From positions 145,176-209,175 of the forward strand of contig JAXMGR010000005.1 of NCBI GenBank assembly GCA_046352935.1: a stretch of DNA of 64,000 nt, written 5' to 3'. The position numbers and the translations under genes are program-made. Below are positions 34,983 to 42,439 of this stretch, piece after piece (positions within the stretch are counted from its first letter, which is position 1; each line of letters begins with the position of its first letter). The stretch comes from CAYWMY01 sp046352935. Lineage in GTDB: Bacteria; Pseudomonadota; Gammaproteobacteria; Steroidobacterales; Steroidobacteraceae. The notes under the pieces were generated by a model. That model saw only the letters and a program-made list of their open reading frames with translations, searched no databases and had not been told where the DNA came from.

Positions 34983-36023
34983 TCAGATGGAGTCCTTGTT
35001 CTGGGCGCGGTATCGCGCCTCTTCCTTGGACACGATTCCCTTGGCGACCATTTCCTGCAGGCACTGGTCCAGGGTCTGCATGCCCTGCGCCTGACCGGTC
35101 TGAATGGCGGAATACATCTGCGCGATCTTGTTCTCCCGAATCAGGTTCCGGATTGCCGGAGTACCTATCATGATCTCGTGCGCGGCAACGCGGCCGCCTC
35201 CGTTGCGCTTGAGCAGCGCCTGCGAAATCACCGCGCGAAGCGATTCGGACAGCATGGCACGCACCATATCCTTCTCGGCAGCGGGGAACACATCGACGAC
35301 GCGGTCGATCGTCTTGGCTGCGGAACTGGTGTGCAGGGTTCCGAAGACGAGGTGACCGGTCTCCGCCGCAGTGAGCGCGAGGCGGATCGTCTCGAGATCG
35401 CGCATCTCACCGACCAGGATCACATCGGGGTCCTCGCGCAGGGCCGAACGCAGCGCCTCCGAGAAACCAAGCGTATCCCGGTGCACCTCGCGCTGATTGA
35501 TAAGGCTGCGCTTGGAGTCGTGCACGAACTCAATCGGATCCTCGATCGTGATGATGTGGTCCGGTCGATTGACGTTGACGTAGTCGACCATCGCGGCGAG
35601 GGTCGTCGACTTGCCCGATCCGGTCGGCCCCGTGACCAGAACCAGACCACGCGGCAACATGCAGAGGTCGCGGAAGACCTTGGGCGCCGCGAGATCGTCG
35701 AGCGTCCGGATCACGGAAGGGATGTTGCGGAATACCGCACCTGCCCCCCGGTTCTGATTGAACGCGTTGACGCGGAAGCGGGCGAGATTGGGAATCTCGA
35801 AGGAAAAGTCGGTTTCGAAAAACTCCTCGTACGCCTTGCGCTGCTTGTCGTTCATGATGTCGTACACCATGCTGTGCACTTCCTTGTGCGTCAGCGGAGG
35901 CATGTTGACCCGCTTCATGTCACCATCGACGCGGATCATCGGCGGAACACCCGCAGAGAGATGCAGGTCGGACGCGTTGTTCTTGACTGCGAAGGCGAGC
36001 AGCTGGGCGATGTCGACGGCCAT
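34983..36023 (-). CDS. pilT: Type IV pilus retraction ATPase PilT
   Basis: PilT powers pilus retraction. The 346 residues include the N-terminal ASDLHLSAGVPPMIRVDGDM, Walker A GPTGSGKSTTLAAMVDYVN, Asp box HIITIEDPIEFVH, Walker B PDVILVGEMRDLETI and His box TGHLVFGTLHTSSAAKTIDR. It also has the PilT hallmark AIRNLIRENKIAQMYSAIQT, which is needed for retraction in studied homologues. It is the first gene of a three-ATPase run, divergent from yggS as in Pseudomonas aeruginosa. Confidence 0.96.
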   Translation of the reverse strand: MAVDIAQLLAFAVKNNASDLHLSAGVPPMIRVDGDMKRVNMPPLTHKEVHSMVYDIMNDKQRKAYEEFFETDFSFEIPNLARFRVNAFNQNRGAGAVFRNIPSVIRTLDDLAAPKVFRDLCMLPRGLVLVTGPTGSGKSTTLAAMVDYVNVNRPDHIITIEDPIEFVHDSKRSLINQREVHRDTLGFSEALRSALREDPDVILVGEMRDLETIRLALTAAETGHLVFGTLHTSSAAKTIDRVVDVFPAAEKDMVRAMLSESLRAVISQALLKRNGGGRVAAHEIMIGTPAIRNLIRENKIAQMYSAIQTGQAQGMQTLDQCLQEMVAKGIVSKEEARYRAQNKDSI

Positions 36024-36107
36024 TGATCATCCCGGACGTCTGAGAATCAGATCGGCCGGAGAATTGCATCCGGCCGCAGTGTGTGATGAGTATAGCGGAG
36101 CCATGCC

Positions 36108-36812
36108 TTGGCCAATATGTTAACTGCTCCGCAGAATCTGGCTGCGGCACTGACGGACGTTCGAGCTCGCATTTCATCGGCTGCCTGTCGCGCCGGACGT
36201 GCGGCCACGGATGTCACTCTCATCGCCGTCACCAAGGGCCATGGTGCAGCAACCGTTGCCGCAGCTGTCGGTCTCGGCCTAGTCGACATCGGCGAGAACT
36301 ACGTACAGGAGGGCGTCGCGAAGCAGGACGCGGTCCACGACGGTCGAGTTGTCTGGCATTTCATCGGGGCGCTGCAGAGCAACAAGACACGGGTCGTGGC
36401 CAACCGTTATTCGTGGATCCACACCGTGGACCGCGCGAAGCTTGCCGAGCGGCTGGCGGAACAACGCTCACCTCACCTCCCCCTGTTGAATGTCTGCGTG
36501 CAGGTGAACCTCGGCGCCGAGCCGGGGAAGGCCGGGGTTCGGCCGGATGAGGTCCGGGACCTGGCGCTGCGGGTCACCAGGCTCGAGCGACTGCGCCTGC
36601 GGGGGCTGACGTGCATTCCTCCGGCAGCACAGGATGTCGGTGCGTCCAGACGCTGGTTCCGTGAGCTGCGACAGATCCGGGACGACCTGGTCGGGGCAGG
36701 GCTCCGACTCGACGTGCTCTCAATGGGCATGAGCGGCGACTTCGAGATCGCCATCGAGGAAGGGGCGACTCACGTCCGCATCGGAACTGCGCTGTTCGGT
36801 GCACGCGACTGA
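36108..36812 (+). CDS. yggS: PLP homeostasis protein YggS/PROSC
   Basis: YggS is a fold type III PLP-binding protein that buffers free PLP and affects amino-acid pools. The PLP lysine is in TLIAVTKGHGAATV; IGENYVQEGVAK, WHFIGALQSNKTR, VNLGAEPGKAGV and LSMGMSGDFEIAIEEGATHV with RIGTALFG follow the family closely. TTG at 36108 has GGAG at seven-base spacing, giving 234 residues; the ATG at 36117 is the alternative. It is divergent from pilT. Confidence 0.94.
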   Translation: MANMLTAPQNLAAALTDVRARISSAACRAGRAATDVTLIAVTKGHGAATVAAAVGLGLVDIGENYVQEGVAKQDAVHDGRVVWHFIGALQSNKTRVVANRYSWIHTVDRAKLAERLAEQRSPHLPLLNVCVQVNLGAEPGKAGVRPDEVRDLALRVTRLERLRLRGLTCIPPAAQDVGASRRWFRELRQIRDDLVGAGLRLDVLSMGMSGDFEIAIEEGATHVRIGTALFGARD

Positions 36813-36898
36813 CGGCAACCTCGTTGCCGCGCACGCATGGACGCGGCCCGCCGCCGCGACTATCGTGCCGGGACACACTTTCTGAGGCACCCGGGGTC

Positions 36899-38329
36899 AT
36901 GACCGTGAAACACGATCTGCGTCGCTTCTATCTTGATGGACGCTGGGTTCCAGCGCGGCACTGCGGCGACTTCCAGATCGAGAATCCAGCCACCGAGCAG
37001 CCGATCGGCGTGATGGCCATGGGTACCGCAGAGGACGTGGGCCGGGCAGTGGGAGCCGCGCGGCGGGCGTTCCCGGATTATTCGCGCTCTACCCCGACTG
37101 ATCGCATTGCGCTGCTGGAGCGGGCCCTCGCCGCTTACCAGGAGCGATACGACGAGATTGCCTGTGCGATCCGGGACGAGATGGGCGCGCCGATTTCGCT
37201 TGCACGCGGATCCCAAGCCGGCATAGGCGTCGGCCACCTCAAGACCATGATCCGCATCCTCCGCGACTTCCGCTTCGAGGAGCGGCAGGGAAGCACACGC
37301 CTGATCCTCGAGCCCGCAGGCGTATGCGGAATGATCACGCCATGGAACTGGCCGATCAATCAGATCGCCTGCAAGGTCGTGCCGGCACTCGCAGCCGGCT
37401 GCACGATGGTACTCAAGCCGTCCGAGTACGCACCTCTGTCCGCGGCGCTCTGGGCGGATGTGATGCATGAGGCGGGAGTCCCGCCAGGTGTGTTCAACCT
37501 GGTGTACGGCGACGGCCCCGTCGCCGGAGCCACCCTGTCGGCCCATTCCGACATCGACCTGATCTCGTTCACCGGCTCGACCCGCGCGGGCGTGGAGGTG
37601 GCGCGCAGTGCCGCTCCTACGGTGAAGCGGGTGCACCAGGAACTCGGCGGCAAGTCGCCGAACCTGATACTCGGCGACGCGGATCTCGCGCCAGCGATCC
37701 GCGCTTCTGTACGTCACGCATTCCAGAATTCCGGGCAGTCCTGCAATGCTCCGACCCGCCTTCTCGTCCCCCGGCAGTATCAGCAGGCAGTCGAGACGTT
37801 GGCATGCACTGCGGCCACCGAGGTGTCTGTAGGTGATCCGTGCGATCCCGCGACCTGCATGGGGCCGCTCGTCTCCAGGATTCAGTTCGATCGGGTTCAG
37901 CAGTTCATCGCCAGGGGAATAGCCGAAGGGGCGCGGCTGCTCATCGGCGGGCTAGGGCGGCCCGATGGACTCTTGCGCGGGTATTACGCCCGTCCAACGA
38001 TCTTCACGTCCGTGCACAACGACATGACAATCGCGCGGGAAGAAATCTTCGGGCCCGTGCTGTGCATCATTCCCTACGACGACGAGTCCGACGCCCTCCG
38101 CATCGCGAACGATACCCCGTACGGCCTTGCTGCATACGTCTGGACTTCGGACCCGGCGCGCGCGCTGCACATCAGCCGCGAAATCCGCGCAGGAGCCGTT
38201 CACATCAACGGCGCGGACCTCACGATGGAGGGCCCGTTCGGTGGTTTCAAGAGATCCGGCAATGGTCGGGAATGGGGAATCCACGGGTTGCGCGAGTACT
38301 GCGAGCTGAAAGCCGTGGTCGGATGCTGA
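36899..38329 (+). CDS. NAD(P)-dependent aldehyde dehydrogenase
   Basis: This 476-residue soluble enzyme belongs to the aldehyde dehydrogenase superfamily and oxidises an aldehyde to its acid. Landmarks are GMITPWNWPINQIACKVVPA, LKPSEYAPLSA, FTGSTRAGVEVA, the general-base Glu in HQELGGKSPNLI, the nucleophile Cys in NSGQSCNAPTRLLV and EEIFGPVLCIIPYDDE. The C-terminal GPFGGFKRSGNGREWGIHGL resembles enzymes of broad range, so the substrate is unknown. The ATG at 36899 follows GGGG. It lies between yggS and proC, which are usually adjacent, so it looks inserted, although base composition is not obviously different. Confidence 0.88.
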   Translation: MTVKHDLRRFYLDGRWVPARHCGDFQIENPATEQPIGVMAMGTAEDVGRAVGAARRAFPDYSRSTPTDRIALLERALAAYQERYDEIACAIRDEMGAPISLARGSQAGIGVGHLKTMIRILRDFRFEERQGSTRLILEPAGVCGMITPWNWPINQIACKVVPALAAGCTMVLKPSEYAPLSAALWADVMHEAGVPPGVFNLVYGDGPVAGATLSAHSDIDLISFTGSTRAGVEVARSAAPTVKRVHQELGGKSPNLILGDADLAPAIRASVRHAFQNSGQSCNAPTRLLVPRQYQQAVETLACTAATEVSVGDPCDPATCMGPLVSRIQFDRVQQFIARGIAEGARLLIGGLGRPDGLLRGYYARPTIFTSVHNDMTIAREEIFGPVLCIIPYDDESDALRIANDTPYGLAAYVWTSDPARALHISREIRAGAVHINGADLTMEGPFGGFKRSGNGREWGIHGLREYCELKAVVGC

Positions 38330-38394
38330 CCGCGCGGGCTCATGCATGGCCGGTGCGCCGGCACTAGAATGCGATGCCACACGGAGGACACGAA

Positions 38395-39225
38395 TTGAGC
38401 GATGAGAGCACATTGGCCTTCATCGGTGGCGGCAATATGGCCAGAGCGCTGATCGGCGGCCTCCTGGAACGTGGCTGGCACGCCGGTGCAATCAGCGTCG
38501 GAGACCCGGACTCGCACCAGCGCAGCGAGCTCGTCCGGCTCTTCCCGGGCGTCCGCGTCGAGGCGGACAACGCTGTGGCCACCAGGGATCGGAGCACCTG
38601 GATCCTGGCCGTGAAGCCGCAGCAGTTGCGGGACGTTGTCGCCACCCTGATGGCGAATTCCCGCACTCGACCGTCTCTGGTCATATCCGTGGCGGCCGGC
38701 ATTCCAACCGATGCCATTCGTTACTGGCTCGGCGGAAGCGTGCCGGTCGTTCGTTCGATGCCGAATCGTCCCGCGCTCCTCGGGGCCGGAGTGACCGGCC
38801 TCTTCGCCGGCGCCGACGTCTCCTCCTGCGCGCGCGACCGGGCCGAAGGGATTCTTCAGGCGGTCGGCGCGACGGTCTGGGTACGCGACGAATCCCAGAT
38901 CGACGCTGTGACCGCGGTATCCGGCAGCGGCCCCGCATACTTCTTTCTGCTCATCGAATTGCTCGAATCGGCTGCGATCGCCGAGGGACTGGACCCGGAG
39001 ACCGCGAGGACTCTGGCGACTGAAACGGCCTACGGCGCGAGCCTGATGGCCCGACGCATGCAGGATTCGGCCGCGACGCTGCGCGAACAGGTTACTTCAC
39101 GGGGAGGCACAACCGAAGCGGCCCTCGCAGTACTGCGTGATGCCGATCTCGCGAGGACCTTCTCGAAAGCGGTTCACGCAGCCCGAATCCGTTCGGCGGA
39201 ACTCGCCAGCCAATATGGAACATGA
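38395..39225 (+). CDS. proC: Pyrroline-5-carboxylate reductase ProC
   Basis: ProC reduces pyrroline-5-carboxylate to proline. The 276-residue protein has the Rossmann start LAFIGGGNMARALIGGLL, LAVKPQQLRDVV, RSMPNRPALLGAGVTGLFAG and the active-site loop VSGSGPAYFFLLIELLESA. EQVTSRGGTTEAAL completes the domain-swapped C-terminal part. TTG at 38395 has GGAGG seven bases upstream and is preferred over an ATG at 38374 that lacks one. Confidence 0.95.
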   Translation: MSDESTLAFIGGGNMARALIGGLLERGWHAGAISVGDPDSHQRSELVRLFPGVRVEADNAVATRDRSTWILAVKPQQLRDVVATLMANSRTRPSLVISVAAGIPTDAIRYWLGGSVPVVRSMPNRPALLGAGVTGLFAGADVSSCARDRAEGILQAVGATVWVRDESQIDAVTAVSGSGPAYFFLLIELLESAAIAEGLDPETARTLATETAYGASLMARRMQDSAATLREQVTSRGGTTEAALAVLRDADLARTFSKAVHAARIRSAELASQYGT

Positions 39226-39259
39226 CGCGCCGCCCTTCCTTGCCAATCACGGAGTTCCC

Positions 39260-39823
39260 GTGTCAGATGCACTTTCGTTCGTGATCAGGACCCTCGGCTC
39301 ACTGCTGGTCGCACTGTTCATCCTGCGGCTCGGACTGCAACTCGCACGCGCCAATTTCCGCAATCCGGTGGCACAGGGCGTTCTTCGCATGACCAACTGG
39401 CTCATCATGCCGCTGCGGAAGGTCCTTCCGCCCGTCGGCAAGGTCGACGTCGCATCGGTGGTCGCGATCGTCCTCCTCGAGACGGCCGGAGTCGCGCTCA
39501 TGGCAGGGGTGCGCGGATTCGGTCTTCCGACCGCGCCCGTTCTGGCCGGAGCCTCCCTGCTCGGCTGCACCGTGGCGGTGATCGACCTGTGCTCCCTTGT
39601 GATATTCGTCTACGCCCTGCTTTCGCTCGTTGCGCCCGGTGGGGACAGCCCGCTACAGGGTCCGCTCGCGGCCATTGCGGACCCGCTGCTGCGCCCGGCC
39701 CGGCGCCTTCTTCCGACGCTGGGCGGATTCGACTTCTCCCCGGTCATCGTCATCGTGGGCCTGCAGGCGATCCGCATCCTTCTCCTCGGCGAATGGCCGC
39801 TGCTGGCTGCATTGATCCTGTGA
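39260..39823 (+). CDS. yggT: YggT family integral membrane protein
   Basis: The 187-residue protein has two repeats of the YggT unit, each with a pair of membrane segments around an amphipathic loop: FRNPVAQGVLRMTNWLIMPL in the first and LAAIADPLLRPARRLLP in the second. Function is not established; it has been connected with osmotic or cell-envelope roles. A GTG start at 39260 with GGAG upstream gives the usual opening SDALSFVIRTLGSLL; an ATG at 39215 overlapping proC is possible. It follows proC as in most gammaproteobacteria. Confidence 0.9.
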   Translation: MSDALSFVIRTLGSLLVALFILRLGLQLARANFRNPVAQGVLRMTNWLIMPLRKVLPPVGKVDVASVVAIVLLETAGVALMAGVRGFGLPTAPVLAGASLLGCTVAVIDLCSLVIFVYALLSLVAPGGDSPLQGPLAAIADPLLRPARRLLPTLGGFDFSPVIVIVGLQAIRILLLGEWPLLAALIL

Positions 39824-40176
39824 GCGCGGGGTGGCTCAGACGCGAGGGCGACGACTGGGTGCTCGCACTGCGCGTGCAGCCGCGCGCCACTCGCGATGAA
39901 GTCGCCGGGATTGTCGCTGACCGCCTCAAGGTGCGCATCTGCGCACCACCCACAGACGGCAGAGCCAACGACCATCTGCAGCGATGGCTCGCCGGACTGC
40001 TCGGTGTGACCCGGTCGCAGGTACAGATCGAGCAGGGCACCACGAGTCGCGACAAGCGTGTACGTCTGACGGGGATCCGCGAGTCGCCTGAATCGATACT
40101 GAGTGCCGCGGCAGCCCCGCCGCACAAGCCCGCAAGCCGGCACGTCGGGCAGACGGCCCCGCAGACACGTCGTTGA
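39820..40176 (+). CDS. yggU: YggU family protein (DUF167)
   Basis: This 118-residue protein contains the DUF167 fold with LRVQPRATRDEVAGI, LKVRICAPPTDGRANDHLQR, LAGLLGVTRSQVQIEQG and SRDKRVRL. The GTG start overlaps the yggT stop by four bases, so the two are coupled. A Pro/Arg-rich tail of about 25 residues beyond the domain has no recognisable feature. Function is unknown. The long upstream open frame is a shadow of yggT. Confidence 0.9.
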   Translation: MSAGWLRREGDDWVLALRVQPRATRDEVAGIVADRLKVRICAPPTDGRANDHLQRWLAGLLGVTRSQVQIEQGTTSRDKRVRLTGIRESPESILSAAAAPPHKPASRHVGQTAPQTRR

Positions 40177-40339
40177 CACCGAAAGGCGCTCCGCATCCTG
40201 CATCGCGGAGACACCGGAAAATCCGCTGCGGAATTCATCCAGGCCTCTTCTGAAGCGTGTTTTTCCGTGATATCGTGCGCCTCGCGTTGAAGCGGGGGCA
40301 GTTGAAGCCTCAGAAAACCGATCATCACAGGAGACAGCA

Positions 40340-40651
40340 ATGGCGAAGAAGACATCGGCGCCGACCAAGTCCCAGATCGTCGCGACCATCGCCGATCAGA
40401 CCGACCTGCCGAAGAAGCAGGTCGCGGCAGTGTTCGAATCACTGGGCGGCGTTATCAAGAAGAGTCTGAAGGGCGCCGGCGTGTTCACGCTCCCGGGCGT
40501 CTGCAAGATGCGGGTCGTCAAGAAGCCGGCGACCAAGGCCCGTGAAGGCACGAATCCCTTCACCGGCGAGAAGATCACCATCAAGGCGAAGCCCGCGTCC
40601 AAGCGCGTGCGTATCCGCGCATTGAAGGGTCTGAACGAGATGGTCGGCTGA
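40340..40651 (+). CDS. HU/IHF-family DNA-binding protein
   Basis: This 103-residue basic protein has the HU fold with TKSQIVATIADQTDLPKKQV, a dimer core VFESLGGVIKKSL and GVFTLPGVCKMRVVKKPATK. The DNA-binding arm contains REGTNPFTGEKITIKAKPAS. The arm carries the NPxTGE-type turn with the intercalating Pro of HU. The sequence fits a longer HU-like class rather than HupA/HupB. AGGAG is placed nine bases upstream. It stands alone with a strong terminator behind it, so it is probably a single-gene transcript. In 40177-40339 I see no convincing promoter. Confidence 0.9.
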   Translation: MAKKTSAPTKSQIVATIADQTDLPKKQVAAVFESLGGVIKKSLKGAGVFTLPGVCKMRVVKKPATKAREGTNPFTGEKITIKAKPASKRVRIRALKGLNEMVG

Positions 40652-40691
40652 AGTCTCACCCGACTTCCCGACGGGGATCCCGTCGACCGAC

Positions 40692-40728
40692 AGGCCCGTG
40701 CGGCGCAATTGCCGCCCGGGCCTTTCTT
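40692..40728 (+). terminator. Rho-independent terminator after the HU-family gene
   Basis: AGGCCCG pairs with CGGGCCT and an inner GCGGC pairs with GCCGC around a GCAATT loop; CCTTTCTTTC follows. The stem is long and GC-rich, and the T-rich tail sits on the plus side, so it should stop the HU transcript just before the convergent hydrolase gene. Confidence 0.85.
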
Positions 40729-40738
40729 TCGCCGCGTT

Positions 40739-41377
40739 TCAGCGCAGGAACGAGGCGACGGCAGCGCCGAGCTCAGCGAGCCGGCCGTGAAAGAAATGAC
40801 TGGCGCCGGACAGCACCGCCACACCTGGGGGCGGCGAAAGACTGTGTGCCCAGGACTGCACTTCGACGGAATCGACGAGTTCATCTGCCGATCCCTGCAC
40901 GATGAGCCAAGGGCATCGCGGCAGCACCAGTGATTCGACATCCATGCGCCGAAGCGGAGGCGCGACGGTCACGAGGCGCTCGACGGTGCGCCGGGAAGCC
41001 GCCGCCAGCGCCACGTAGGCGCCAAACGAGAATCCACAGAGCCACAGAGTTGCACCCGGCCACCGTCCGGCGGACCAGTCGATGACGGCGAGCACGTCGC
41101 CCGTCTCGCCATGTCCTTCGTCGTGTCGGCCCTCGCTGGCCCCGACCCCGCGGAAATTGAACCGCACGGTCGCGGCACCCAGTGCAGCGGCGGTACGGAC
41201 GAGGGTTGTCACGACTTTGTTGTCCATGGTGCCGCCGTACAGCGGATGCGGATGACAGATCACCGCGCAACAGGTGGGAACCAGATCCTCGGGCGCCGCC
41301 CACCGTGCCTCGAGCATTCCGGCGGGACCGGGAATCGCTACAGGCTCCTCGCGCGGAATCGCGGGTGTCTTATTCAC
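40739..41377 (-). CDS. Alpha/beta hydrolase of the COG2945 type
   Basis: This soluble hydrolase of about 212 residues has the N-terminal CHPHPLYGGTMDNKVVTTLV and RFNFRGVGASEGRHDEGHGE, which define a family of small uncharacterised esterase-like proteins. The nucleophile is in GFSFGAYVAL, the acid probably in QGSADELVD and the base in SHFFHGRL. A GTG at 41377 just after the FKBP stop is the likeliest start, but the frame is open to 41413. It is the last gene of an msrB-FKBP-hydrolase operon. Substrate is unknown. Confidence 0.82.
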   Translation of the reverse strand: MNKTPAIPREEPVAIPGPAGMLEARWAAPEDLVPTCCAVICHPHPLYGGTMDNKVVTTLVRTAAALGAATVRFNFRGVGASEGRHDEGHGETGDVLAVIDWSAGRWPGATLWLCGFSFGAYVALAAASRRTVERLVTVAPPLRRMDVESLVLPRCPWLIVQGSADELVDSVEVQSWAHSLSPPPGVAVLSGASHFFHGRLAELGAAVASFLR

Positions 41378-41378
41378 C

Positions 41379-41942
41379 TCACCGTACACCACGGGTTTCG
41401 GTGACGGACTCAACGCCCAGGAGTTCGACCTCGAAGATCAGCGTCGAGTTGGCGGGGATGAGGCCGCCCCCGACCGGGCGGCTTCCATAGGCCAGCTCCG
41501 GAGGGATCGTGAGGAGCCGCAACCCGCCAACCTTCATGCCGACGACACCGAGATCCCATCCCTTGATCACGCGCCCGGTCCCCAGCGGAAAAACCAGTGC
41601 GCGGCGCCCGCGGGACGAGTCGAACTGCCGCCCCTTTCCAGACGGGGATTGCCGATCCTGCAGCCATCCCGTGTAATGGACCGCAACCAGAGAACCCGTG
41701 ACGGCTTCCTGACCAACGCCGGCCCGGAGTTCCTGTATGAGGAGCTCCGGGCCGGCGAAGGCGGTCGTAACGGGCGGAACGGGCACCGCTGCAGACGAAC
41801 TCCCGGCACCACCTGCCGCCGAAGGCGCAGAAGGCGGCGACGGTGCAGCTTCTGACACGTCCTTCGGCGCAGCATCCGTCGGCTCCGCAGCCTGGGACTC
41901 GGGCGCAATCCCCAGCAGCAGCAGCGCCACAAGCAATCTCAT
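41379..41942 (-). CDS. Exported FKBP-type peptidyl-prolyl isomerase
   Basis: The 187-residue precursor has a short signal peptide (MRLLVALLLLGIAPESQAA) and an Ala/Pro/Ser-rich spacer of about 45 residues. One FKBP domain follows: VHYTGWLQ, GRQFDSSRGRRALVFPLGTG, VIKGWDLGVVGMKVGGLRLL, IPPELAYGS and IPANSTLIFEVELL. It should catalyse proline isomerisation during folding in the periplasm. No lipobox is visible. Its ATG overlaps the msrB stop by four bases. Confidence 0.92.
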   Translation of the reverse strand: MRLLVALLLLGIAPESQAAEPTDAAPKDVSEAAPSPPSAPSAAGGAGSSSAAVPVPPVTTAFAGPELLIQELRAGVGQEAVTGSLVAVHYTGWLQDRQSPSGKGRQFDSSRGRRALVFPLGTGRVIKGWDLGVVGMKVGGLRLLTIPPELAYGSRPVGGGLIPANSTLIFEVELLGVESVTETRGVR

Positions 41943-42334
41943 GTCCCGGACTCCCTGAAGGTCAGCGAAGCGGAGTTGATGCAGTAGCGCAGACCGGTCG
42001 GCTCAGGACCATCCTCGAACACGTGCCCGAGATGGGCGGAGCAGCGTCCGCAGGTCACCTCCGTGCGAACCATGCCGTGGCTCTGATCCGGGCACGTGAC
42101 GACTCCCTCATCCGTCAGCGGTGCCCAGAATGATGGCCACCCCGACCCGGAATTGAATTTCGACTCCGACCGGAACAGGGGATGCCCGCAGCAGACGCAT
42201 TCGTAGACGCCTTGCCGCTTGTGATCCCAATAGCGCCCCGTGAAGGCTCTTTCGGTCCCCTGCTCCTGGGTCACGTGAAACTGCTCAGGTGTGAGGCGAC
42301 GGCGGAGTTCGTCCCGGCCCGGAATGCGACTCAT
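41939..42334 (-). CDS. msrB: Peptide-methionine (R)-S-oxide reductase MsrB
   Basis: MsrB repairs methionine-R-sulfoxide in proteins. The 131-residue sequence has the zinc pairs CVCCGHPLF-type and VTCGRCSAHLGHVF, the fold core KFNSGSGWPSFWAP, and the catalytic Cys in LRYCINSASLTF. The ATG at 42334 has GGAGG eight bases upstream, so I prefer it to the ATG at 42349. It heads an operon with a periplasmic FKBP and a hydrolase, suggesting a protein-repair theme. MsrB itself has no signal peptide and is cytoplasmic. Confidence 0.95.
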   Translation of the reverse strand: MSRIPGRDELRRRLTPEQFHVTQEQGTERAFTGRYWDHKRQGVYECVCCGHPLFRSESKFNSGSGWPSFWAPLTDEGVVTCPDQSHGMVRTEVTCGRCSAHLGHVFEDGPEPTGLRYCINSASLTFRESGT

Positions 42335-42439
42335 GGCTCTGTCCTCCATAGCGGTTTCATTATGGCCCGGCAGCGGTCGCCGGCGTCGAGAGCCATTTCA
42401 TCCAGCCAGAGGCCCCGGTACGCCCGGCGCCGCTCGGCA

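Noticed and set aside
34257..36026. 589-codon open frame on the plus strand opposite pilU and pilT
   Set aside because: It is fully antisense to two strongly supported ATPase genes and has no family features; long antisense frames are expected at this GC content.
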